DNA of 44,128 nt from Halomonas ramblicola (GTDB taxonomy: Bacteria > Pseudomonadota > Gammaproteobacteria > Pseudomonadales > Halomonadaceae): contig NZ_JAUFPL010000025.1 of NCBI RefSeq assembly GCF_030409215.1, positions 102,988-147,115 of the forward strand, written 5' to 3'. Shown piece by piece: positions 10,795 through 18,797 of the stretch. Made by a program: the position numbers and the translations under genes. Within the stretch, counting starts at the first letter, position 1; every line of letters begins with the position of its first letter. The notes under the pieces were generated by a model. It made no database searches, was not told the origin of the DNA, and was given only the letters and a program-made list of their open reading frames with translations.

Positions 10795-12183
10795 ATGAAC
10801 CAGAGCGTGAACATCGAGTTCGGCAGCCTCGAGGCCGAGGCCTTCGAGGCCCGCCAGTTCAAGGTCTACACCCACCGCCAGCTCGACAAGATCCGACAGA
10901 TCCAGGCTCTGCCCGAGGCCCTGCGCTTCGACATGCGGGTGGTCAGCCAGGTACTGCCGTTCCGCGTCAACGAGTACGTGATCGAGGAGTTGATCGACTG
11001 GAACGACGTCCCCGAGGATCCGGTCTTCCAGCTCACCTTCCCCCAGCGCGGCATGCTCAGGCCCGAGCACTACGACCAGGTCGCCGACATGCTGCGCCGC
11101 GAGGTGCCGGCCGCCGAGATGAAGCCGGTGATCGAGCGCATCCGCAGCGAGCTCAATCCCCACCCGGCGGGGCAGATGGACCTCAACCTGCCGATGCTCG
11201 ACGGCGAGCCGTTGCCCGGCATGCAGCACAAGTACCGCGAGACGGTGTTGTTCTTCCCCAGCCAGGGGCAGGTCTGCCACAGCTACTGCACCTTCTGCTT
11301 CCGCTGGGCGCAGTTCGTCGGCGACAAGGACCTCAAGTTCGCCTCCAACGAGGCGGATTCGCTGCATCGCTACCTGGCCGAGCACACCGAGGTCACCGAC
11401 CTGCTGATGACCGGCGGCGACCCCATGGTGATGAAGGCCAAGCACCTGCGCCAGTACCTGGAGGGCCTGATGACCCCGGAACTGGACCACGTCCAGGACA
11501 TCCGCATCGGCACCAAGAGCCTGACCTTCTGGCCCTATCGCTTCGTCACCGATCCGGATGCCGAGGATATTCTCGAGCTGTTCCGTGAGCTGACGGCGGC
11601 CGGCAAGCATGTCGCCTTCATGGCGCACTTCAACCACTGGAAGGAGATGGACACCCCCATCTGCCGCGAGGCGATCCGCCGCATCCGCGCCTCCGGCGCC
11701 GAGATCCGCACCCAGGCGCCCTTGCTCCGCCACATCAACGCCGACGCCGACCAGTGGGCGCGCATGTGGACCACCCAGGTGCGCCTGGGCATGATCCCCT
11801 ACTACATGTTCGTCGAGCGCGACACCGGCGCCCGCCACTACTTCGAGGTGCCGCTGGTGCGCGCCTGGGAGATCTACCGCGAGGCGATCAAGCGGGTGCC
11901 GGGCCTGGCACGCACCGCCCGCGGACCCTCGATGTCCGCCGACCCGGGCAAGGTGGAGATCCAGGGGGTGACGGAAATCCATGGGGAGCGCGTGTTCGTA
12001 TTGCGTTTCATCCAGGGCCGCGACGAGGACTGGGTGCAGCGCCCCTTCTTCGCGAAGTACGACGCAGCCGCCACCTGGCTCAACCACCTGGAGCCGGCGC
12101 TGGGCGAGTCACGCTTCTTCTACGAGGAGGAGTTCGCCGCCATGAAGGAGCAGAAGCGTGAGCTGATCCTGAAGGCCTCCTGA
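10795..12183 (+). CDS. KamA-family radical SAM aminomutase (lysine 2,3-aminomutase-like)
   Basis: 462 aa. The radical SAM cluster motif is C161-x3-C165-x2-C168 (VCHSYCTFCFRW), followed by MTGGDPMVMK, the family's GGD segment. The C-terminal part has GMIPYYMFV and the GARHYFEVPL stretch; K386 in SADPGKVEI is a candidate for the PLP lysine seen in KamA proteins. It is much longer than EpmB (~340 aa), so EF-P modification is unlikely. KamA relatives make beta-lysine or beta-glutamate, which can be compatible solutes; no ablB-type acetyltransferase is adjacent. Substrate is therefore open. Strong ribosome site GGAGGAGG; a clear terminator follows. Confidence 0.82.
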   Translation: MNQSVNIEFGSLEAEAFEARQFKVYTHRQLDKIRQIQALPEALRFDMRVVSQVLPFRVNEYVIEELIDWNDVPEDPVFQLTFPQRGMLRPEHYDQVADMLRREVPAAEMKPVIERIRSELNPHPAGQMDLNLPMLDGEPLPGMQHKYRETVLFFPSQGQVCHSYCTFCFRWAQFVGDKDLKFASNEADSLHRYLAEHTEVTDLLMTGGDPMVMKAKHLRQYLEGLMTPELDHVQDIRIGTKSLTFWPYRFVTDPDAEDILELFRELTAAGKHVAFMAHFNHWKEMDTPICREAIRRIRASGAEIRTQAPLLRHINADADQWARMWTTQVRLGMIPYYMFVERDTGARHYFEVPLVRAWEIYREAIKRVPGLARTARGPSMSADPGKVEIQGVTEIHGERVFVLRFIQGRDEDWVQRPFFAKYDAAATWLNHLEPALGESRFFYEEEFAAMKEQKRELILKAS

Positions 12184-12202
12184 GGCCCTCGTGGACCCCG
12201 CG

Positions 12203-12228
12203 AAAACCGCGCTTCGGCGCGGTTTTTT
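12203..12228 (+). terminator. Rho-independent terminator after the kamA-like gene
   Basis: A perfect 10-bp stem (AAAACCGCGC with GCGCGGTTTT) closes a TTCG tetraloop and runs into a six-T tract, 20 bp after the stop codon. It should terminate the aminomutase transcript before the TRAP transporter. Confidence 0.92.
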
Positions 12229-12281
12229 ATGTGCGGCGCACCATAAAGTTAACGATCCGTAAACGTAAATCGTCGCTAGAC

Positions 12282-12287
12282 TATACT
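12282..12287 (+). promoter_or_regulatory. Possible -10 element (TATACT) of the TAXI-TRAP operon
   Basis: The 210-bp leader between the terminator and the transporter gene begins with an AT-rich block (12238-12290) that is unusual for this DNA. It contains TATACT, a good -10, but no clear -35 at the right distance. The transcript would have a 5' leader of about 150 nt. I see no riboswitch fold in it by eye. Confidence 0.35.
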
Positions 12288-12440
12288 CCGAGTCACCGGC
12301 GTTTCTGCCCGAGCCATCGCGGGCGGAAGCCTTACCCCAACGATGGTTTTTTCGCTAAAGTAGGAGAGGGTGGTAGATTCGGTGCCTCGCGAGGTCAGGA
12401 TCCCTCCGCTCGATTGCCGACAACGTCAAGAGGTGTGTTC

Positions 12441-13421
12441 ATGAAACGCCATGCTTTCTCTGCCGCCGCCTTCACCGGCGCGCTTCTCGGGGCCGCGATG
12501 TTCGCGTCGCCCGTCGTCGCCCAGGACGAGGAGCAGTTCATCACCATCGGCACCGGTGGCCAGACCGGCGTCTACTATGTGGTGGGCCAGTCCGTCTGTC
12601 GCCTGGTGAACCGTCTGGAAGACGCCAACATCAAGTGCAACGCGCCCTCCACCGGCGGGTCGGTGGCCAACATCAACGGCATCAAGTCCGGCGAACTGGA
12701 CATGGGCGTGGTGCAGTCCGACGTCCAGTACCAGGCCTACAACGGCACCGGCAACTTCGAGGGGGAATCCTACGAGGACCTGCGGGCGGTCTTCCGCGTC
12801 CACGGCGAGCCGCTGACCGTGGTGGCCCGTGCCGACTCCGGCATCGAGCACTTCTCGGACTTTCCGGACAAGCGCGTCAACATCGGCAACCCGGGCTCCG
12901 GCCAGCGCAACACCATGGAAGTGGTGATGGAGGCCATGGGCTGGACCGAGGACACCTTCGCCCTGGCGTCCCAGCTCGACGCCGCCGAGCAGGCCGCCGC
13001 TCTGGCCGACAACAACGTCGACGCCATGGTCTACGTGGTGGGTCACCCCAACGGTTCCATCCAGGAGGCCACCACCACCGTGGACGCGCGCCTCATCCCG
13101 GTCACCGGCGAGGAGATCGACGCCCTGGTCGAGGAGTATCCCTACTATGCCAAGGCCACCATCCCGGGCGGCCTCTATCGCGGCAACGACGAGGACGTGG
13201 AGACCTTCGGCGTGGCGGCCACCTTCGTGACCACCGCCCAGGCCGACGAGGAGATCATCTACCAGACCGTCAAGGCGATCTTCGACAACTTCGACAACTT
13301 CAAGCGCCTGCATCCGGCCTTCGAGAACCTCGATCCGGAAGAGATGGTCTCCTCCGGCCTCTCCGCGCCGCTGCATGACGGGGCTGCCCGCTACTATCGC
13401 GAGCAGGGCTGGATCGAGTAA
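12441..13421 (+). CDS. TAXI-family TRAP transporter substrate-binding protein
   Basis: 326 aa. Signal peptide 1-28 (hydrophobic core, cleavage near VVA-QD). The mature protein opens with ITIGTGGQTGVYYVVGQSVCRLVN, the TAXI signature, and has STGGSVANINGIKSGELDMGVVQSD, which lines the ligand cleft. Two cysteines (VC-RLVN and IKC) probably form the family disulfide. The start at 12441 is set by the signal peptide and an AAGAGG site. Characterised TAXI proteins bind glutamate or 2-oxoglutarate, but the substrate here cannot be read. A fused permease gene follows 140 bp downstream. Confidence 0.92.
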   Translation: MKRHAFSAAAFTGALLGAAMFASPVVAQDEEQFITIGTGGQTGVYYVVGQSVCRLVNRLEDANIKCNAPSTGGSVANINGIKSGELDMGVVQSDVQYQAYNGTGNFEGESYEDLRAVFRVHGEPLTVVARADSGIEHFSDFPDKRVNIGNPGSGQRNTMEVVMEAMGWTEDTFALASQLDAAEQAAALADNNVDAMVYVVGHPNGSIQEATTTVDARLIPVTGEEIDALVEEYPYYAKATIPGGLYRGNDEDVETFGVAATFVTTAQADEEIIYQTVKAIFDNFDNFKRLHPAFENLDPEEMVSSGLSAPLHDGAARYYREQGWIE

Positions 13422-13454
13422 GGCGGCTCGTCTGAGGTGATCACACCTCGGTGA

Positions 13455-13489
13455 AGAATGCGCGGTCACCCGAGGGGGCCGCGCATTCT
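13455..13489 (+). terminator. Intercistronic hairpin between TAXI binding protein and permease
   Basis: An 11-bp perfect stem (AGAATGCGCGG with CCGCGCATTCT) encloses a 13-nt loop and is followed by only a short T-rich stretch. Such partial terminators or stabilising hairpins between a binding-protein gene and its permease favour higher expression of the binding protein. Confidence 0.6.
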
Positions 13490-13561
13490 GTTTGGGTGCC
13501 GTGAGGCATCGCCATCGCCAAGACGGGACGACATACCAATGACTCAGGGCAGGGTACGCAC

Positions 13562-16156
13562 ATGACCGAGGACAACAAGAGAGCCGCCGGGGCCGAGGTC
13601 GATCTGGAGGACATGGTCGCCTCCAGCGATTCGGGAGCCAGGAAACCGGCCGGCACCCCGGGCAAGCTGCTGGTGAGCATCGCCGCCGCCTGGTCGCTGT
13701 TCCAGCTGTGGATCGCCTCGCCGCTACCGTTCATGCTGGGCTTCGGGGTCTTTAATGCCACCGAGTCCCGTTCCATCCACCTGGCCTTCGCGCTGTTCCT
13801 GGCCTACATGGCCTATCCGGCGCTCAAGCGCTCGCCCCGTGATCGCATTCCCGTCCAGGACTGGGTCCTGGCGGCGGCGGCGGCCTTCTGCGGCGCCTAC
13901 ATGTTCATGTTCTACGAACAGCTGGCCGAGCGCCCGGGCGCGCCGATCCTGCAGGACGTGATCATCGGCGTGGCCGGCATACTGCTGCTGCTCGAGGCCA
14001 CGCGACGGGCGCTCGGCCCGCCGCTGATGATCATCGCCTCGATCTTCATCTTTTACTCGCTGGCCGGGCCCTACATGCCGGGCATCCTGTCCCACCGCGG
14101 GGTCAGCCTCTTCGGCCTGGTCAACCACCAGTGGCTGACGACCCAGGGGGTCTTCGGTATCGCACTGGGGGTGTCGACCAGCTTCGTCTTCCTGTTCGTG
14201 CTGTTCGGTGCCCTGCTCGACAAGGCCGGTGCCGGCAACTACTTCATCAAGGTCGCCTTCTCGCTGCTGGGCCACTACAAGGGCGGGCCGGCCAAGGCCG
14301 CCGTGGTGGCCTCGGGCATGACCGGCCTGATCTCCGGCTCCTCCATCGCCAACGTGGTGACCACCGGCACCTTCACCGTGCCGATGATGAAACGGGTCGG
14401 CTTCTCCGCCGAGAAGGCCGGTGCGGTGGAGGTATCGTCCTCGGTCAACGGTCAGATCATGCCGCCGGTGATGGGGGCCGCGGCCTTCCTGATGGTCGAG
14501 TACGTGGGCATCTCCTACGTGGCGGTGATCAAGCATGCCTTCCTGCCGGCACTGATCTCCTATATCGCGCTGGTCTATATCGTCCACCTGGAGGCCATGA
14601 AGGCCGACATGCAGGGGCTTCAGAGTAGCAATCCGCCCAAGCCCCTGGTGCGCAAGGTGATCGGCTTCCTCGGCGGCCTGCTGCTGATGATGATCACCGC
14701 CCTGGCGGTCTACTACGGCCTGGGCTGGCTCAAGCCGGTGCTGGGCGGTGCGACTCCCTGGGTGGTGGCCGTGGGACTGGCGGCCGTCTATGTGGGGCTG
14801 CTCAAGGTGGCCTCGAATTATCCCGAGCTGGAGCTCGACGACCCGGACACCCCCATCTACAAGCTGCCCCAGACCCGGCCCACGGTGATGGTCGGCCTGC
14901 AGTTCATCCTGCCGGTGATCGTGCTGATCTGGTGCCTGATGGTGGAGCGCCTCTCGCCGGGGCTGTCGGCCTTCTGGGCCACGGTGTTCATGGTCTTCAT
15001 CATCCTCACCCAGCGTCCCATCATGGCGATCTTCCGCGGTCGCAGCGACATGACGGCGGACCTCCGCGAGGGCGCCGTGGACCTGTGGAACGGCCTGGTC
15101 ACCGGTGCCCGCAACATGATCGGCATCGGCATCGCCACCGCCACGGCCGGCATCATCGTCGGCGCGGTCTCCCAGACCGGCGTCGGCCTGGTGCTGGCCG
15201 ACGTGGTGGAGATCATCTCCATGGGCAACCTGATGCTGATCCTGATCTTCACGGCGGTGCTCAGCCTGATCCTCGGCATGGGCCTGCCGACCACGGCCAA
15301 CTACATCGTGGTCTCGGCGCTGCTGGCGCCGGTGATCGTCCAGCTGGGCGAGCAGAACGGCCTGCTGGTGCCGCTGATCGCGGTGCACCTCTTCGTGTTC
15401 TACTTCGGCATCATGGCCGACGTCACGCCACCGGTGGGACTGGCCTCCTTCGCCGCGGCCGCGGTCTCGGGGGGCGACCCGATTCGCACCGGTTTCCAGG
15501 CCTTCTACTACAGCCTGCGCACCGCGGCGCTGCCGTTCCTGTTCATCTTCAATACCGACCTGCTGCTGATCGACGTGACGTTCCTGCAAGGGATCGTGAT
15601 CTTCGTGGTATCGACCATCGCCATGCTGATCTTTGCGGCAGCGACCCAGGGCTTCATGCTCGCCCGCAGCCGCTGGTACGAGTCGATCCTGCTGCTGCTG
15701 GTGGCCTTCACCCTGTTCCGTCCCGGCTTCTGGATGGACATGATCCATGATCCCTACCGGGAGGTGCCCCCGGCGCAGTTCGAGGAGGCGCTCGGCAACG
15801 TCGGGGAAGACAGTACCCTGCGCCTGCAGATCGCCGGCCAGGATGCCTTCGGCGATCCCCTGACCACCTACATGCTGCTGCCGGTGCCGGAGGGCGAGAC
15901 CGGTGAGGAGCGCCTGGCGAACCTGGGCCTGGAGCTGCGTATCGAGGACGAACGCGCCGTCGTCGACATGGTCACCTTCGGCAGCCAGGCCTCGGACCTC
16001 GGCTTCGACTTCGATCAGGAGATCGTCCAGGTGCTGGCACCGGTGGATCGCTGGACCAAGGAGTGGATGTGGATCCCCGCCTTCCTGGTCTTCGCCCTGG
16101 TGGTCGTGCTGCAGCGGCGTCGCCGCGACCGCAGCGCCGCCACTGCCACGAGCTGA
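13562..16156 (+). CDS. Fused TRAP transporter permease (small plus large subunit, TAXI type)
   Basis: 864 aa. The N-terminal four-helix small-subunit part (~35-165) is fused to the multi-spanning large subunit. TRAP motifs include GMTGLISGSSIANVVTTGTFT, the later SSSVNGQIMPPVMGAAAFLM, LGMGLPTTANYIV and MADVTPPVGLASFAAAA. The C-terminal ~170 residues add two more hydrophobic stretches and a soluble segment resembling DUF3394, found in this fused class. It uses an ion gradient to import the ligand delivered by the TAXI protein. The universal stress protein gene starts 11 bp after the stop. Confidence 0.92.
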   Translation: MTEDNKRAAGAEVDLEDMVASSDSGARKPAGTPGKLLVSIAAAWSLFQLWIASPLPFMLGFGVFNATESRSIHLAFALFLAYMAYPALKRSPRDRIPVQDWVLAAAAAFCGAYMFMFYEQLAERPGAPILQDVIIGVAGILLLLEATRRALGPPLMIIASIFIFYSLAGPYMPGILSHRGVSLFGLVNHQWLTTQGVFGIALGVSTSFVFLFVLFGALLDKAGAGNYFIKVAFSLLGHYKGGPAKAAVVASGMTGLISGSSIANVVTTGTFTVPMMKRVGFSAEKAGAVEVSSSVNGQIMPPVMGAAAFLMVEYVGISYVAVIKHAFLPALISYIALVYIVHLEAMKADMQGLQSSNPPKPLVRKVIGFLGGLLLMMITALAVYYGLGWLKPVLGGATPWVVAVGLAAVYVGLLKVASNYPELELDDPDTPIYKLPQTRPTVMVGLQFILPVIVLIWCLMVERLSPGLSAFWATVFMVFIILTQRPIMAIFRGRSDMTADLREGAVDLWNGLVTGARNMIGIGIATATAGIIVGAVSQTGVGLVLADVVEIISMGNLMLILIFTAVLSLILGMGLPTTANYIVVSALLAPVIVQLGEQNGLLVPLIAVHLFVFYFGIMADVTPPVGLASFAAAAVSGGDPIRTGFQAFYYSLRTAALPFLFIFNTDLLLIDVTFLQGIVIFVVSTIAMLIFAAATQGFMLARSRWYESILLLLVAFTLFRPGFWMDMIHDPYREVPPAQFEEALGNVGEDSTLRLQIAGQDAFGDPLTTYMLLPVPEGETGEERLANLGLELRIEDERAVVDMVTFGSQASDLGFDFDQEIVQVLAPVDRWTKEWMWIPAFLVFALVVVLQRRRRDRSAATATS

Positions 16157-16167
16157 AGGAGAGCGTC

Positions 16168-16596
16168 ATGTATAGCAAGATCCTGTTGCCGGTGGACCTC
16201 AACGAGGAGGCCTCCTGGGCCAAGGCGCTGCCCACGGCCCTGGAGCTGTGCCGCAGTTTCGGTGCTTCGCTGCACGTGGTGACGGTGCTGCCGGACTACC
16301 GCATGCCGCTGGTAGGGGCCTACTTCCCCGAGGACTTCGCCGAGAAGGCCCATGAGGCCGTCTCGGAGGCCCAGCACCGGTTCATCCAGGAGCACGTGCC
16401 GGAAGACGTCGCGGTGCAGAGCGTGATCGTCGATGGCTCGCCCTGGGAGGCGATCGTCAAGGCGGCCAGGAAGCTCGAGGTCGACCTGATCGTCATGGCC
16501 TCCCACAACAAGCGCAAGTTCGCCGATTACGTGCTGGGCCCCAACGCCGAGCACGTGGTGCACCACTCCAAGGTATCGGTGATGATCGTGCGTTGA
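16168..16596 (+). CDS. Universal stress protein family, TRAP-associated
   Basis: 142 aa, one Usp domain (ILLPVDLNEEASWAKAL at the start, SVMIVR at the end). AAGGAGAG precedes the ATG at 16168; it sits 11 bp behind the permease. In H. elongata the universal stress protein TeaD is encoded with the ectoine TRAP transporter TeaABC and modulates it, so this protein may likewise regulate its transporter. The nucleotide-binding motif G-x2-G-x9-G-S/T is degenerate: the aligned positions read A111, N114, G124 and P125. ATP binding of the usual kind is therefore doubtful. Confidence 0.88.
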   Translation: MYSKILLPVDLNEEASWAKALPTALELCRSFGASLHVVTVLPDYRMPLVGAYFPEDFAEKAHEAVSEAQHRFIQEHVPEDVAVQSVIVDGSPWEAIVKAARKLEVDLIVMASHNKRKFADYVLGPNAEHVVHHSKVSVMIVR

Positions 16597-16603
16597 GGTC
16601 CCG

Positions 16604-16621
16604 CCCCGGCCATCGCCGGGG
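16604..16621 (+). terminator. GC-rich hairpin after the TRAP operon
   Basis: A 7-bp perfect stem (CCCCGGC with GCCGGGG) and CATC loop lie just after the universal stress protein stop. No T-run follows, so it may be a weak or Rho-assisted terminator. Confidence 0.45.
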
Positions 16622-16708
16622 CTCGGCCGTTCACAGCGTCGACGGAAGCGTGGAAAGTGGTCGCAGCCCTCCGCCTGCAGGACACAATCGGGTCGACTAC
16701 AGTAAGAC

Positions 16709-16722
16709 TGTGCCTAGGCACA
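16709..16722. promoter_or_regulatory. Perfect 14-bp palindrome TGTGCCTAGGCACA
   Basis: A self-complementary site in the 207-bp gap before the DUF2189 gene, about 80 bp from its start codon. Position and symmetry suggest an operator; no regulator can be assigned. Confidence 0.4.
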
Positions 16723-16803
16723 CTGCGGCAGGGTGACGCACCCGGCCGCGGGGCAGCGGCCCGAGGGACTCGGGCAGGACAAGGCGGAAACAGGGGTGAC
16801 AGC

Positions 16804-17628
16804 ATGAACGCGGCAAGCGCAAGATCTCGCGACAAGTCGGCAGCGCCCAGTGTCAAGATCACCATTCGGCCGATCGGCATGGACAGGCCGCGGGCCTGGT
16901 TGGCCGCCGGGTTCGAGGACTTCCGCCAGGCCACGGTGATCAGCCTGGCCTACGGGATGTTCTGGGTCGGCCTGAGCATCGCCATCACGGCGGGGGCCAT
17001 CACCCTTGGCCTCTGGCACTGGCTGTTGCCGCTGGTGGCCGGCTTCATGTTCCTGGGCCCCCTGGTGGCCGTGGGTTCCTACGGGGTCAGCCGCGCGCTG
17101 GAGGAGAACCGGGCGCCCCATCTCGGCGACGCCTTCGGTGCCTGGCGCCCGCATGCCGGCCAGCTGGCGATGATGGGCGTGATGATGATGATCTTCTTCC
17201 TCGCCTGGATCCGGCTGGCCACCCTGCTCTTCGCGCTGTTCTTCGGCTTCGAGGTGCCTAGCCCCACGGCCCTCTATGCGGCGCTGCTGACCACCCCCGA
17301 GGGGCTCGGCATGATCGTCGTGGGCACCGCGATCGGTGCCGTCCTGGCCTTCGGCGCCTTCTCCATCAGCGTGGTGGCGATCCCCACCCTGATGGACCAT
17401 GACCTCACCTTCATGGAAGGGATCGAGGCCAGTGTGCGCACCGTGGCGCGCAACTTCCGTCCCATGCTGTTGTGGGCGGTCATCCTGACCGGCTGCGTGC
17501 TGGTGGGGGTGTTGACCTTCTACATCGGTCTGGCGCTGATCCTGCCGGTGCTCGGCTATGCCAGCTGGCACGCCTACGAGGACCTGGTGCGCGTGCAGCC
17601 ACTGGAGGATGAGCAGCTGCGCAGCTAG
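16804..17628 (+). CDS. DUF2189 membrane protein
   Basis: 274 aa with about six transmembrane segments. The N-terminal approach PRAWLAAGFEDFRQ leads into ISLAYGMFWVGLSI, and the domain includes FLGPLVAVGSYGVSRALE and the VVAIPTLMDHDLTFMEGIEAS stretch with the later GYASWHAYEDLV ending, as in DUF2189 proteins. The family has no established function; it often sits near respiratory or stress genes. The ATG at 16804 gives a short soluble N-terminus; the frame is open further up without conserved features. Confidence 0.85.
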   Translation: MNAASARSRDKSAAPSVKITIRPIGMDRPRAWLAAGFEDFRQATVISLAYGMFWVGLSIAITAGAITLGLWHWLLPLVAGFMFLGPLVAVGSYGVSRALEENRAPHLGDAFGAWRPHAGQLAMMGVMMMIFFLAWIRLATLLFALFFGFEVPSPTALYAALLTTPEGLGMIVVGTAIGAVLAFGAFSISVVAIPTLMDHDLTFMEGIEASVRTVARNFRPMLLWAVILTGCVLVGVLTFYIGLALILPVLGYASWHAYEDLVRVQPLEDEQLRS

Positions 17629-17720
17629 CTCGCGGCTCTCGCCTGGCGGCGGTACAGCCACTATGCTGGGGGCGACATCGCCCCCCAGCGCTTCCCCCTT
17701 GCCCCGGCCACGAGTCCCCC

Positions 17721-18194
17721 ATGTCGTTCCCGCGCCTGCTGATCTGCTTCTGCCTGGCATTCCCTGCGACGGCCCCGCTGGCCCAGTCGACCGACGACGG
17801 CCGGCAGATCGCCCACGCCCTGCATGGTTGCATGGAGGCGGCCGAGGATCGGCCCCGGGAGATGCTGGCCTGCGCCGAGCAGGCCGAGTCCCGCTGGCGC
17901 GAGGAGGTGGAGCACCTGACCGGGCGGCTCGACAAGTCGCTGGGCGGGGAGGCACGGGACGCGCTGGAGGCTTCCCGGGAAGCCTGGATGGTGAGCCACG
18001 AGGCCGACCTGGCCCTGGTCGACGCCTACCACGATCAATTGATCGCCGCCGAACTGGGGGAGCCGGCGATGCTCAGGCTGTCCCGCCAGCTGCATCGCAA
18101 TGCTCTGCTGGAAACGCGTGCCGACTACCTGCGCCGCCTGCTGGAGGGCCTGGGCACGCTGCCCGATCCGACGGATCCCTCCCCGACGGACTGA
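17721..18194 (+). CDS. Small secreted protein, LprI/DUF1311-like
   Basis: 157 aa. A signal peptide (MSFPRLLICFCLAFPATAPL, cleavage near LAQ) precedes a helical domain with two cysteines (HGCMEAA and LACAEQ), followed by a W-rich helix (EASREAWMVSHEAD). This cysteine-helix pattern resembles the DUF1311/LprI fold. The match is loose and the function unknown. It lies between the DUF2189 gene and the two-gene sensory unit at 18255-20972, all in one direction. Confidence 0.65.
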   Translation: MSFPRLLICFCLAFPATAPLAQSTDDGRQIAHALHGCMEAAEDRPREMLACAEQAESRWREEVEHLTGRLDKSLGGEARDALEASREAWMVSHEADLALVDAYHDQLIAAELGEPAMLRLSRQLHRNALLETRADYLRRLLEGLGTLPDPTDPSPTD

Positions 18195-18254
18195 CCTCGT
18201 CGCGCCGATCGGGTAGGCTTGGCGGCATCCCAGGCGACTGCAAAGGGCCTTGCC

Positions 18255-18770
18255 ATGCGCCACCGCTTCCTGCGACTGCTGTTTCCCCTCTCCCTGCTGG
18301 CCTTCCTGCTCCCGGCCTGGGGGGCGGACTCCTCCTTGCCACCCCCCGAGGGGAAGGTGCTGCTGACCATCAGCGGGAACATCGAACATGCCAACAGCGG
18401 CGATGAGGCCCGCTTCGATCGCGAAATGCTCGCCTCGCTTGCCTGGCAGGAGGTGGAGACCCGGACGCCCTGGCACGACGATCGTGGCACCTTCGCGGGG
18501 CCGCTGTTGAGGGACGTGCTGGCGGCGGCCGGGGTGCGCAGCGAACGCGTGCGGGTCCGGGCCCTCAATGGCTTCGAGGCCGAGATCCCCCTCCCGGAAC
18601 TGCATGACTACGACGTGATCCTGGCCATGCGGCGCAACGGCAGGCCCATGCCGATCCGGGAATTCGGCCCCCTCTTCGTGCTCTATCCCTTCGATGCCCA
18701 TCCCGAACTGGACACCGAAACGGTGCGCTTCCGCTCGGTCTGGCAGGTGCGCCATATCCATGCGCTGTGA
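18255..18770 (+). CDS. Periplasmic molybdopterin-oxidoreductase-fold protein lacking cysteine
   Basis: 171 aa. A signal peptide (1-~23, cleavage near AWG-AD) precedes a small domain with the sulfite-oxidase/YedY-like pattern: VLLTISGNI, TRTPWHDD, F-GPLLRDVLAAAGV, VRALNGFEAEIPLPEL and the later GPLFVLYPFD with VWQVRHIHAL at the end. The protein has no cysteine at all, so it cannot supply the Mo-ligating cysteine of true enzymes. It ends 27 bp before a membrane hybrid kinase with a periplasmic domain. I infer a sensory or accessory role for that kinase rather than catalysis. Confidence 0.8.
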   Translation: MRHRFLRLLFPLSLLAFLLPAWGADSSLPPPEGKVLLTISGNIEHANSGDEARFDREMLASLAWQEVETRTPWHDDRGTFAGPLLRDVLAAAGVRSERVRVRALNGFEAEIPLPELHDYDVILAMRRNGRPMPIREFGPLFVLYPFDAHPELDTETVRFRSVWQVRHIHAL

Positions 18771-18797
18771 TGGGTCACGGGACTGAGGAGAGGTCGG

